Source of the DNA: Bacteroidales bacterium
GTDB taxonomy: Bacteria; Bacteroidota; Bacteroidia; Bacteroidales; UBA932
Assembly: GCA_028690215.1 (NCBI GenBank)
Contig: JAQVBQ010000005.1
Location: 1 to 64,000 of the forward strand
DNA length: 64,000 nt
Direction of reading: 5' to 3'
Positions within the stretch are counted from its first letter, which is position 1. Every line of letters begins with the position of its first letter. A program made the translations under genes and the position numbers. Positions 28,960-38,296 of this stretch are shown here, one piece after another. The notes under the pieces are model-generated. The model was not told the DNA's origin, did not search any database, and saw nothing but the letters and a program-made list of their open reading frames with translations.

Positions 28960-29994
28960 ATGAGACAGGTTATATTAACAAAACCAAAGAATCTAGAGTT
29001 CCGCGAGGTGCCATCACCTAGCACCGGTGACCTGAAAGACAACCAGTTGTTGCTAAATATTAAAAGAATAGGCATCTGCGGTTCTGAGATACATTCATAC
29101 CACGGGTTGCATCCTGCAACTTTTTATCCGGTAGTACAAGGGCATGAATATTCTGCACAGGTAGTTGCAGTGGGGAAAAATGTAAAAATCGCTCAACCGG
29201 GTGATTTTGTAACTGCCAGGCCGCAGCTTGTGTGTGGTGAATGTAATCCCTGTAAACGAGGCCAATACAATGTGTGTGAGCATTTGCGCGTACAGGCTTT
29301 TCAGGCCGATGGGGCAGCTCAGGATTATTTTGTTATAGATGAAGACAGGGTGGTTAAATTGCCGGAAGGAATCTCTCTTGACTACGGGGCAATGGTTGAA
29401 CCTGCAGCAGTAGGAGCTCACTCTACTTCACGGGCAGGTGATCTTCAGGGGAAAAACGTAGTTGTTACAGGAGCCGGTGCAATCGGCAATCTTGTGGCAC
29501 AATTTGCTATAGCAAGGGGCGCCAAAAAGGTTCTTATAACTGACATCAGTGATATTCGGCTTGATATTGCCAGGGAATGTGGCATCGAAAATACTCTGAA
29601 CGTTGAAAAAACTCCTCTAAAAGAGGGTGTGAGGGAGATATTCGGAAATGAGGGATTTCAGGTAGGATTTGAAGTTGCCGGTATTGAATCTTCTGTAAGA
29701 TCATTAATGGAATGTATCGAAAAAGGCAGCACTATTGTGATTGTAGCTGTGTTCGCAAAAGATCCGGCATTGAGTATGTTCTATCTTGGTGAGCATGAAT
29801 TGACAATTACAGGCTCGATGATGTACAGACATGAGGATTTTAAAACGGCAGTTGATATGATTTCAAAAGGGAAAATAAACCTTGAACCATTTATTTCTAA
29901 CAGATTTTCTTTTGAGGATTATGACAAGGCATATAAATACATAGATGAAAACCGTGCAACGGCTATGAAGGTCATTATAAATCTTGATAAATAA
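28960..29994 (+). CDS. Zinc-dependent alcohol/polyol dehydrogenase (sorbitol/L-idonate dehydrogenase-like MDR)
   Basis: GICGSEIHSYHG, GHEYSAQVVAVG, CGECNPCKRGQYNVC structural zinc motif, GAGAIGNLVAQFA; ATG at 28960 preferred. Confidence 0.9.
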   Translation: MRQVILTKPKNLEFREVPSPSTGDLKDNQLLLNIKRIGICGSEIHSYHGLHPATFYPVVQGHEYSAQVVAVGKNVKIAQPGDFVTARPQLVCGECNPCKRGQYNVCEHLRVQAFQADGAAQDYFVIDEDRVVKLPEGISLDYGAMVEPAAVGAHSTSRAGDLQGKNVVVTGAGAIGNLVAQFAIARGAKKVLITDISDIRLDIARECGIENTLNVEKTPLKEGVREIFGNEGFQVGFEVAGIESSVRSLMECIEKGSTIVIVAVFAKDPALSMFYLGEHELTITGSMMYRHEDFKTAVDMISKGKINLEPFISNRFSFEDYDKAYKYIDENRATAMKVIINLDK

Positions 29995-30866
29995 TGAAGG
30001 AAAAAAAAATCGTAGGCATAGGAGAAATTGTCTGGGATATGCTTCCGACTGGTAAACAACTGGGAGGAGCTCCCTTGAATTTTGCATACATGGCCAAAGA
30101 ACTCGGGGCCACCAGTTATGCCATAAGTGCTATCGGAAATGATGAACTTGGTGATGAAACATTCGCAAAACTGACAGGACTCGGAGTGAATATCTCCGCT
30201 CTTCAAACAAATAATCTGCCGACGGGGCAAGTGCTTGTAAAAATTGAAGGAGAGGGTATTCCCCATTATGATATTCTCGAAAATGTTGCATGGGATGCAA
30301 TAGAGTGTTCACAAAAGGAGCTTGATATTGTAAGTGAAGCTGATGCAATTTGTTGGGGCTCACTTGCACAACGTTCAGAAGAATCAAAGCTCAGCATTCT
30401 CAGAATGCTTGATGAGGCTTCACCAGGGTGCCTGAAGGTGTTCGACATCAATATTCGTCAACACTATGGAAGAAAAGAAATTATTGACGAGTCTCTGAAA
30501 AGGGCTGATATCCTTAAATTAAACGATGATGAACTGGTGTTGGTCAGTGACATGTACGGAATTCTGGGGAAAGAGTCTAAAGTGATAAAATCTCTTATCG
30601 AAATGTTTAATCTACGTGAGATTATATACACTCAGGGAGCTCTTTGCAGCTCTGTTTATGATGCAAGCGGACTTACATCAAGGATAATGACACCAAAGGT
30701 GTTTGTAGCAGACACTGTTGGAGCCGGTGATTCTTTCACTGCTGCCTATATTGTTTCTCGTCTTAACGGGGAAAATGTTATGAATGCACACGAAGCTGCC
30801 GTACAGATTTCTGCATTTGTATGTACTCAGCATGGTGCTATAAATCCGTTACCAAAAGACAATTAA
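29994..30866 (+). CDS. PfkB-family carbohydrate kinase (fructokinase-like)
   Basis: GEIVWDMLPTGKQLGGAPLNFAYMA; DTVGAGDSFTAAYI. Confidence 0.92.
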   Translation: MKEKKIVGIGEIVWDMLPTGKQLGGAPLNFAYMAKELGATSYAISAIGNDELGDETFAKLTGLGVNISALQTNNLPTGQVLVKIEGEGIPHYDILENVAWDAIECSQKELDIVSEADAICWGSLAQRSEESKLSILRMLDEASPGCLKVFDINIRQHYGRKEIIDESLKRADILKLNDDELVLVSDMYGILGKESKVIKSLIEMFNLREIIYTQGALCSSVYDASGLTSRIMTPKVFVADTVGAGDSFTAAYIVSRLNGENVMNAHEAAVQISAFVCTQHGAINPLPKDN

Positions 30867-30875
30867 AATATAATT

Positions 30876-32186
30876 ATGTACGATCGTAATACAATCTCTG
30901 CCGGAATAGTTCATTTTGGAGTAGGGAACTTTCACAGAGCGCATCTTCAATATTATAACAACCTACTCTTGGAAAACGAAGATCAAAAGAGTTGGGGGAT
31001 TTACGGAGCAATGATAATGCCCGGAGATGGCCCGTTATATTCTGCATTGAAGAGTGAAGAGGGAATATATGACCTTATGATATGCTATCCGTCAGGTGAC
31101 AGGGAAACATACACTGTCAGGTCTCTGATAGGCCTTTGCTGGGGAGAAGAAGATACGGAGCCTATCATCAAACAGATTGCCTCACCTGAGACTAAAATCA
31201 TAACCCTTACAATAACTGAAGGGGGGTACGTGGTAAATCCGGATAGTCCCAAGTCGGTTTTCTGGTATATAGCAGAGGGCCTCAAGAGAAGAATGGCTGC
31301 CGGATTGCCAATCACGATACTGTCATGTGATAATTTGCAACACAATGGCAATACTGCAGCAAAAGCTTTCCTGTCGTATTTTGATGCAAAGTATCCTGAA
31401 ATAGCATCCTGGGCAAGAAAAAGTGTCTCTTTCCCTAATTCAATGGTTGACAGGATTACGCCGGCAACCAAATCAGGGAAAATCACGGATGTTTTTTGCG
31501 AAGATTTTATTCAATGGGTTGTTGAAGACAACTTTATTGCTGGGAGACCTGACTGGGAAAGAGTGGGGGTGCAATTTACTGATGATGTTACACCGTATGA
31601 GAACATGAAGCTCAGTTTGCTGAATGCTTCTCATTCACTTCTTTGCTATCCTGCATATCTTGAAGGGTTCAAAAAGGTGGATACAGTACTGGCAGATATC
31701 CGTTACCTTAAGTTGATAAAGGATTTTATGGATGTGGATGTTACCCCTTATGTGCCGGAACCAAAAGGTGTCGACCTTTCGGAATATAAAGAGACATTGT
31801 TAAGGAGATTCTCCAATGCTGCCATCAGCGACCAGGTTTCCCGCCTTTGTGGGGACGGCATAGCAAAATTTGCAGTATATATTGTACCTACTTTAGCCAA
31901 GATGCTTGCAGATGGAAAAGACTCAAAACGCCTCGCATTTCTTTTGGCAAGCTATTACAAGTATCTTAGGTTCGAATGCACTGAGAAAGGTGAAAAAATA
32001 GACATTTTCGAGCCACACATTTCCATAAAGGATAAAGAAATCCTTAACGGAGATTCTCCGCTGGATTTCTTTGATCTATCTCCTTTTGCCGGTCTTGGTC
32101 TTAAAAACGAACCGGCATTTGTCAATCAATATGAATTCTTTGTTGAACACACAGTTTCAGAAGGATTCAAAACCCTAGGTATCTAA
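30876..32186 (+). CDS. Mannitol dehydrogenase family protein
   Basis: GIVHFGVGNFHRAHLQYY; LSCDNLQHNGN; FPNSMVDRITP. Confidence 0.92.
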   Translation: MYDRNTISAGIVHFGVGNFHRAHLQYYNNLLLENEDQKSWGIYGAMIMPGDGPLYSALKSEEGIYDLMICYPSGDRETYTVRSLIGLCWGEEDTEPIIKQIASPETKIITLTITEGGYVVNPDSPKSVFWYIAEGLKRRMAAGLPITILSCDNLQHNGNTAAKAFLSYFDAKYPEIASWARKSVSFPNSMVDRITPATKSGKITDVFCEDFIQWVVEDNFIAGRPDWERVGVQFTDDVTPYENMKLSLLNASHSLLCYPAYLEGFKKVDTVLADIRYLKLIKDFMDVDVTPYVPEPKGVDLSEYKETLLRRFSNAAISDQVSRLCGDGIAKFAVYIVPTLAKMLADGKDSKRLAFLLASYYKYLRFECTEKGEKIDIFEPHISIKDKEILNGDSPLDFFDLSPFAGLGLKNEPAFVNQYEFFVEHTVSEGFKTLGI

Positions 32187-33286
32187 TAGATGCCGTATTT
32201 TTTCAAGATTTTCATTACAGGCTTTTCTATAGAGCGGCTCCATAATGAATAGCCATAATTGTCCGGATGCGTTCCGTCAACCGATGTTTCGTGGTTGTCG
32301 GACGCATTTGGTGTTATAAGATATACGTCTTTATATCTGGCTTTGTTCTGTCCGTTTTTAATCTCACTGAACATCTCTTCAACAGCGTGCGCTTTGGCAG
32401 CCTCTTTCTTTTCAAGAGCAGTGTCGAAATTCCTTCTTTCACGGTATATGGTTCGTTGGAAAATCAGTGGTTTTCCGGGATGTGCCTTAATAAGTCTGTC
32501 TATGAAAGGGAGTAGCCTTTCCTTTATCATTGCAGAATCAGGATTGGAAAAAGTATCAAAAATAAATGCATCGACATCCATGGATTCGAGAACTGTAGTG
32601 TAATAAGGCTGCATCAGACAGCGTCCGCTTGATCCCATAGATAAAACCTGGAGTCCTGTATGACGCATGAACTGCATTGGCCAACTCATTCCGGAACGGC
32701 TGGTACTTACACCATGAGTGAATGAGGAACCGTAGACAGCAATTTTATGACGGAAAGAAGATTGCAGAGGCTCGATTGAAGCATTTGGGTCAATCCCTAT
32801 TTTGCATGAGTTTACCTCGGAATACATAGGCATATAAAGCATGAAATCGTGCATTTTCCCATCCATATTCTCTATAAGCTTGAATGTGTCTGTCTTGCCT
32901 TTTTCGGTTTCTTTGCCGGCTCCGCTGGCTGCATATTGCCATTCACCATTTGAATTCTTTATATAGAGGTCATATCCTTTGTAAGCGATAGCCATTGTTG
33001 AGACTGAATTATAGATATATCCCCAATCTGTGCTGATAGAAATGTTGCTTGTGTTGCTTCTGAAAAGCACAGCCATTCCTACCGGACACCGTACCTGTTT
33101 GTTCTCGGTTTCATTGAATCCTTTGAAAACCAATGTGTCAACCCGGTGGTATGGATTAGGGGTGTTTGGTAATGGTTTTCCGATAAGGTTGAGAGTGCTG
33201 GCCTCGATATATTTTAAATCCTGTGCACGAAGTGACGATATAGCCACCAATAAAAGTACGAATAAGACAAATTTCTTCATTTTCAA
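32183..33286 (-). CDS. Secreted SGNH/GDSL-like hydrolase
   Basis: Signal peptide; IAVYGSSFTHGVSTSRSGMSWPMQFMRHTGLQVLSMGSSG; DGTHPDNYGY catalytic block. Confidence 0.85.
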   Translation of the reverse strand: MKMKKFVLFVLLLVAISSLRAQDLKYIEASTLNLIGKPLPNTPNPYHRVDTLVFKGFNETENKQVRCPVGMAVLFRSNTSNISISTDWGYIYNSVSTMAIAYKGYDLYIKNSNGEWQYAASGAGKETEKGKTDTFKLIENMDGKMHDFMLYMPMYSEVNSCKIGIDPNASIEPLQSSFRHKIAVYGSSFTHGVSTSRSGMSWPMQFMRHTGLQVLSMGSSGRCLMQPYYTTVLESMDVDAFIFDTFSNPDSAMIKERLLPFIDRLIKAHPGKPLIFQRTIYRERRNFDTALEKKEAAKAHAVEEMFSEIKNGQNKARYKDVYLITPNASDNHETSVDGTHPDNYGYSLWSRSIEKPVMKILKKYGIY

Positions 33287-33381
33287 TAGTTTCCGTTTAG
33301 TTCGAGATTGATAAATAAAGTATAAAAATAGTGAATTATCAGCAGTTATCCCAGCTAAAATGTTGATTAAACCGTTATCAG

Positions 33382-35868
33382 TTATATATTCTGCAAGAAA
33401 ATCACCAAATTGGTATCGCGATCAATACCCAATTTCTGACGTAAACGCTGTCGCGCTTTTTTTAGAGCCTCTTCGGACTGGAAAGTGATGTTGGCAATAT
33501 CTTTACTGCTCATATTGAGCTTAAGGAAAGCACATAGTTTCCGTTCATTGCCGGTAAGATCAGGGAAATTCTCGTTGAGCTTATCATAAAATGATTTGTG
33601 TACTTTTTGGAACAACAGCTCAAATTCATTCCAGTTTGAGTTAACAGAGATTCTTTTAAAGTTTGTAATCAGAGATAATACTATTTTCTTTCCTTCCGGT
33701 GTGACACTTTCCAGAATCTCCTCAAGTCTTCTGACCGTTTCGGCATCCCTCTCCGAATTCTGAATTAGTTTCAACGACGCAGCGGTAAGTGATTTCTGGT
33801 TCTGTTCAAGCTCCTTGTTGATTCGTTCAATCTCCTGCTCTAGAATCCTTTTTTTCTCCTGTTCCAGTTCGCGTTTTGCCTGGTCTGCAAGTTTACGGTC
33901 TGTAATATCGAAACTGCATACAAGAACACCATGTGTATTGTTGTTAAAGTTATATGGCAGACAGGAGTTATATATGTATGTCCTGTTTCCGCCATTGTCA
34001 ATTTGATCCTCAAATTGGACAGTTTCACCCTCTAGGACTTTGGAAAAATAATGGTTTATTGTGCTAATGGAAGCGTTATCAAGTACATTGTCAACGCATT
34101 TGTCAATTATGTCAGTCGTGTTCATACCATATAAGCCGGCATAGCCGTTATTGGCAAAAACATAATTCCGGTTGCTGTCCATGAGTGATATGAATACCGG
34201 GATATTGTCTGTAATCTTCGTTAAAAGCCTTTCACGATCCTGTATTACCTCATTTGCCTTGTGTAGCTGTTCGTTTATCTGGTTTTTAAACCGATATAGA
34301 CGAAGTATGTATAATGCAAGAAGTGATACCAGGAAAAAGGAGACAGAAAGTGTAAGTATAATGGTGTGCTGTTCTTTCCTCTTTGCAGCCTGTATGGCAT
34401 CCTTTCTACTTTGTTCTAATTTTAAGGTCTGCTTCTCTTGTTCAAATTTGTATGTGTACTCCAGTTCGGTTATCTGTCTTACATTACTTTCATTAAATAT
34501 TTTGTCGCTGAACTGCTTGAATTTTTGGCTATGGATATATGCCAGTTTATAGTTATTTGTTTCAGCATAAACTTCAGAGAGAAGTTTGTGCAAATCTTTT
34601 TGAAATACAATAAATTTAAGATTTTCAGCAATTTTGAGACCGCTCTCAGCATAGCTGATTGCAAGGGAAAACTTTTTTGTGATATGATATACTTGGGCGA
34701 TATTAAATCTGGAAACACATATTGTTGATTGTAGACCTTTATTTTCAGATAACTCAAGGGCTTCTGTGAAATTCTCCAATGCCTTATCATATTCTGATTT
34801 GTTATAGTAGAATTGGCCTATGTTTATGAGAATGTTGGCATGAAGTGAAATAATTTTTAAATCTTTACTAATCTCAAGAGCTTTCAGAAAGTAGTCTAGT
34901 GCCTGTTGATTGTTGGTTGTTAGATATATCAATCCAACATTAAGTAAGCTACCTGCTAAGGTGTGTTTATTGCCGGTTTTTTCTGCAATCTTTATGACTT
35001 TTTGGTTGTATTCCAGTGATTTTTCATAATTCTTCTGTGCAAAGTATATACTGCCAATACCAACTATACATTTGGAGATCCCATTCATATCGCTCATCTC
35101 TTCATGAATTTTTAGAGAGTTTTGGTAGTACTCGAGTGCAATAGGATAGTTTCCCCGGCTTGTATAGATGTTTCCCAATGAATTGTAGCAAATAGCTGTA
35201 TTATTTTTATCACCTACAACTTTAAAAGCTTCGAGGGCTTCTGTATATCCCGCAATTGCGAGTTCAACCTTTCCCATGCGGTAGTAAGACTGAGAAAGGT
35301 TATTCAGATATTTGCCCAGCTCCTGCGAGTCATTGGTTTGTCGGGCAATAACAATAGCCTTCCGGTAATGGCTAATAGCTATAGAATCACGCCCTGTGAC
35401 TCTGAAAACCGTACCGATGGCATTAGTGTACTTTCCTATTCCCCGTTTATCGTTGATTTGTTTTACAAGGTTTAATGCATTTTTAAATAGAATAAGTGAC
35501 TTATCAGGGTCTTCATCTACTATGGAAATACCCTGAAGCCATAAACTTTCTGCCTGACCTTTTGTATATCCCAGACTTTTGGCCAGTTCATAGCTTTCGG
35601 TAGCATATTTTATTGTCTTTTCGGCATCGCTTATATATGTGGAATAAGCTATCTGGTTGAGAATATTAACCCTTGTCGTGTCCTTTAGTTTATAACCCCT
35701 CAGCACATTTTCCAGACTGTCAGTACTTGATGTGCGGCCAGTTACAGAGGCGGTGAAAAGTGTCATGAAAAATATCAGGAGAGTGTTGTTGAGTAAGGTT
35801 CTTAATAGCATCAGAAATTTTTTAAATGAAATGGGGACAAGTTTACTAAAAATTTTTTGCTTGTCCAC
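33382..35868 (-). CDS. Membrane-anchored TPR-PAS-coiled-coil-LuxR HTH regulator
   Basis: Multiple TPRs, TM segment HTIILTLSVSFFLVSLLALYILRL, PAS (ITDNIPVFISLMDSNRNYVFANNGYAGLYG), C-terminal LTGNERKLCAFLKLNMSSKDIANITFQSEEALKKARQRLRQKLGI. Confidence 0.88.
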   Translation of the reverse strand: MDKQKIFSKLVPISFKKFLMLLRTLLNNTLLIFFMTLFTASVTGRTSSTDSLENVLRGYKLKDTTRVNILNQIAYSTYISDAEKTIKYATESYELAKSLGYTKGQAESLWLQGISIVDEDPDKSLILFKNALNLVKQINDKRGIGKYTNAIGTVFRVTGRDSIAISHYRKAIVIARQTNDSQELGKYLNNLSQSYYRMGKVELAIAGYTEALEAFKVVGDKNNTAICYNSLGNIYTSRGNYPIALEYYQNSLKIHEEMSDMNGISKCIVGIGSIYFAQKNYEKSLEYNQKVIKIAEKTGNKHTLAGSLLNVGLIYLTTNNQQALDYFLKALEISKDLKIISLHANILINIGQFYYNKSEYDKALENFTEALELSENKGLQSTICVSRFNIAQVYHITKKFSLAISYAESGLKIAENLKFIVFQKDLHKLLSEVYAETNNYKLAYIHSQKFKQFSDKIFNESNVRQITELEYTYKFEQEKQTLKLEQSRKDAIQAAKRKEQHTIILTLSVSFFLVSLLALYILRLYRFKNQINEQLHKANEVIQDRERLLTKITDNIPVFISLMDSNRNYVFANNGYAGLYGMNTTDIIDKCVDNVLDNASISTINHYFSKVLEGETVQFEDQIDNGGNRTYIYNSCLPYNFNNNTHGVLVCSFDITDRKLADQAKRELEQEKKRILEQEIERINKELEQNQKSLTAASLKLIQNSERDAETVRRLEEILESVTPEGKKIVLSLITNFKRISVNSNWNEFELLFQKVHKSFYDKLNENFPDLTGNERKLCAFLKLNMSSKDIANITFQSEEALKKARQRLRQKLGIDRDTNLVIFLQNI

Positions 35869-35950
35869 TTTTTGTCCCCCCTACTTTTTTTAGCATGTTA
35901 TAGCTCTGATATATCTTTGCCACAAGTAAAAATTCAAATAATATATAAAG

Positions 35951-36505
35951 ATGAAAAAACTATCATTAATTCTGGCAGTCCTGGTACTTGTCATTCCTAA
36001 CAATGTGATGGCACAAAACAACCCGTCACTCTTTGGAAACAACAGCAAACACATTCGAGTTGGCGTTGGTGTCAACTCCTATGGTATTCCTATTGAAGCA
36101 TCATATGATCAGGGTTTTAAACAGAATCTTTTTGGTGTAAAGAAGCTGAATCTTGGTCTCGGTGGCTATATTGGATACTACGGTAATAAAGAAAGCATCG
36201 GTGTTTGGACTAATGGTCATGACTATGGATACAAATATTCACATATAATCATCGGTGCCAGAGGACTTTTCCACTATCCGTTTGTTCCCAAAATTGATAC
36301 CTATGCAGGATTGATGCTTGGTTATAACATTGCAAGCTCGAGCTATTATGGTGATGGAACAGATCCAGGAAATGCTTCTGCAGGTGGTTTTGCCTGGGGT
36401 GGTGTTGTAGGCGCACGTTATCAGTTCAATAAGCAGTGGGGTGTATATGCTGAGGCTGGATACTCAATATCCTATTTAAGCATTGGTTTGGTTTACAGTC
36501 TGTAG
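35951..36505 (+). CDS. Small outer-membrane beta-barrel protein
   Basis: Signal peptide MKKLSLILAVLVLVIPNNVMAQ, glycine/aromatic alternating strands. Confidence 0.75.
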   Translation: MKKLSLILAVLVLVIPNNVMAQNNPSLFGNNSKHIRVGVGVNSYGIPIEASYDQGFKQNLFGVKKLNLGLGGYIGYYGNKESIGVWTNGHDYGYKYSHIIIGARGLFHYPFVPKIDTYAGLMLGYNIASSSYYGDGTDPGNASAGGFAWGGVVGARYQFNKQWGVYAEAGYSISYLSIGLVYSL

Positions 36506-36610
36506 TTTAGTTTCTTGGGGTTAGTATTAAACGGCATTCTAAATAACCGGTTTTTAAATCTTTGTTCCTCTTTATTAGGTTGGGGAACGGTTTAAAAGCC
36601 GGTTTAATAT

Positions 36611-36653
36611 TTGGGAGTTGGGTTGAATTTATTCTCCCAACTTTTCTTTTAGT
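36611..36653 (+). terminator. Intrinsic terminator downstream of the 35951 barrel gene
   Basis: TTGGGAG…CTCCCAA followed by CTTTTCTTTT. Confidence 0.55.
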
Positions 36654-36847
36654 TCTTTGATTGTGGCATCCTTATCCCGGGAATCGAGTTGATAATACTT
36701 TAGACTTGCCAGAAGGTAGATTATGACGAAGATATTGGCTGTCTCAGTGATGTCGAAATTTTCAAAATCAACGAATTTGCCAAGTAGCCATAGGACCATA
36801 AAAGCAAAAATGGAGATGATAGAAATGATTTTCAGAGATTTTTTCAT
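36629..36847 (-). CDS. Small membrane protein (72 aa), start reset
   Basis: MKKSLKIISIISIFAFMVLWLLGKFVDFENFDITETANIFVIIYLLASLKYYQ; upstream part of the track ORF looks non-coding. Confidence 0.5.
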   Translation of the reverse strand: MKKSLKIISIISIFAFMVLWLLGKFVDFENFDITETANIFVIIYLLASLKYYQLDSRDKDATIKELKEKLGE

Positions 36848-37026
36848 GATGCAAGGTTTAGGAGTTTTCAAGTCAAATATATGGATTAATATTCTGTTGG
36901 ACAAATAAATAAAAACTCCCAAGCCACGAAATATTCTTCTATACTCGAATATGTTTGTGTAAGTATGAAAAAATTCTTTCATACTCGAAAATATTGTTTG
37001 AGAGCTTCCCTGTTTTCGTGAAAATG

Positions 37027-37083
37027 TAAAGTTATACTTTAGATATTCATGATAAAATAAAGTAGCACTTTAGATATTCATGA
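37027..37083 (+). repeat. Two 26-bp direct repeats, 31-bp period
   Basis: TAAAGTTATACTTTAGATATTCATGA (37027-37052) and TAAAGTAGCACTTTAGATATTCATGA (37058-37083). Confidence 0.85.
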
Positions 37084-37134
37084 AAAATTTATATATTTAC
37101 TCTTGAAATTATACTGATAAAAAAATATTTTGTT

Positions 37135-38274
37135 ATGTTTTCTCGAAAAATTAATCTTCAAGATTCAGAAAATGAGAGCTTTTTTCTGTGGGGAGCCAGA
37201 CAAACCGGGAAAAGCACGTTATTACAACTGACTTTTCCCAATACCCGATATATAGACTTATTAAAATCAGACGAATTTGAACGTTATAATCGTCGTGCAT
37301 CATTATTGCGCGAAGAGTTAAGTTTGCTTCCGGAAAATGAGCTGATTATAATAGATGAAATTCAGAAAATTCCGGAATTACTCGATGAGGTGCAATGGCT
37401 AATGACCAATAAAAATCATCGGTTTATCTTAAGCGGATCAAGTGCACGCAAGCTGAGACGCAGTGGCGTAAACCTGTTAGGCGGCAGAGCTATCCGCAAA
37501 CACTTGTATCCATTTGTAAGTGCAGAGATTCCGGATTTTGATCTGATAAAAGCCTGCAACAATGGTATGATGCCAAGACACTATTTGGTAGATGATGCCA
37601 GCAAGCGTATTCACGCTTATGTTGGTGATTATTTGCAACAAGAAATTAAAGCCGAAGCTCTTACCAGAAATTTGAAAACATTTTCACATTTTATGGAAAT
37701 AGCGGCTTTGAGTAATGGCGAAATTCTTAATTATAGCAATATTGCATCGGAGTGTGGCGTAAGTGCTCCTACGGTAAAAGAGTATTTTTCTATCCTGGAG
37801 GAGACTCTTATAGGCTACACAATTCCGGCTTTTACCAGAAATGTAAAACGCAGAGTTATTCAGTCTCCTAAATTTTACTATTTTGACGTAGGTGTTGCCA
37901 ATTTCCTGCTTAAAAGGAGATCTCTTTTACCGGGCTCTGCAGAGTTTGGTAATGCATTCGAACACTTTATCATACAGGAAATAATTGCTTATATTGGGTA
38001 CTCAGAGTCTCAGCACTCATTGTCATATTGGCGTACAACTTCAGGATACGAAGTAGATGCAGTTATTGGAAATGCCAATGTTGCTATTGAAATTAAATCG
38101 ACTGAAGAGGTGCATTCACATCATACAAGAGGATTGAAGGCATTTTCAGACGAATTTCCCAGCGCTCGTCTGATAATTGTCTCTATGGACAAGAATCCCC
38201 GCAGGATGAATGAAATAGATGTTCTGCCGGCTATGAATTTCTTGACAATGTTGTGGAATGGGGAGGTGTTTTAG
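37135..38274 (+). CDS. AAA ATPase / DUF4143 protein
   Basis: LWGARQTGKSTLLQ Walker A, LIIIDEIQKIPELLDEVQWL, C-terminal nuclease-like DUF4143 region (YWRTTSGYEVDAVIGNANVAIEIKST). Confidence 0.9.
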   Translation: MFSRKINLQDSENESFFLWGARQTGKSTLLQLTFPNTRYIDLLKSDEFERYNRRASLLREELSLLPENELIIIDEIQKIPELLDEVQWLMTNKNHRFILSGSSARKLRRSGVNLLGGRAIRKHLYPFVSAEIPDFDLIKACNNGMMPRHYLVDDASKRIHAYVGDYLQQEIKAEALTRNLKTFSHFMEIAALSNGEILNYSNIASECGVSAPTVKEYFSILEETLIGYTIPAFTRNVKRRVIQSPKFYYFDVGVANFLLKRRSLLPGSAEFGNAFEHFIIQEIIAYIGYSESQHSLSYWRTTSGYEVDAVIGNANVAIEIKSTEEVHSHHTRGLKAFSDEFPSARLIIVSMDKNPRRMNEIDVLPAMNFLTMLWNGEVF

Positions 38275-38296
38275 AATTGACTGAATATTTATTGGA

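Noticed and set aside
36901-37100. CRISPR-like array
   Set aside because: Only two copies of each of two different repeats, spacing 31 and 40 bp, no unique spacers series and no cas genes.
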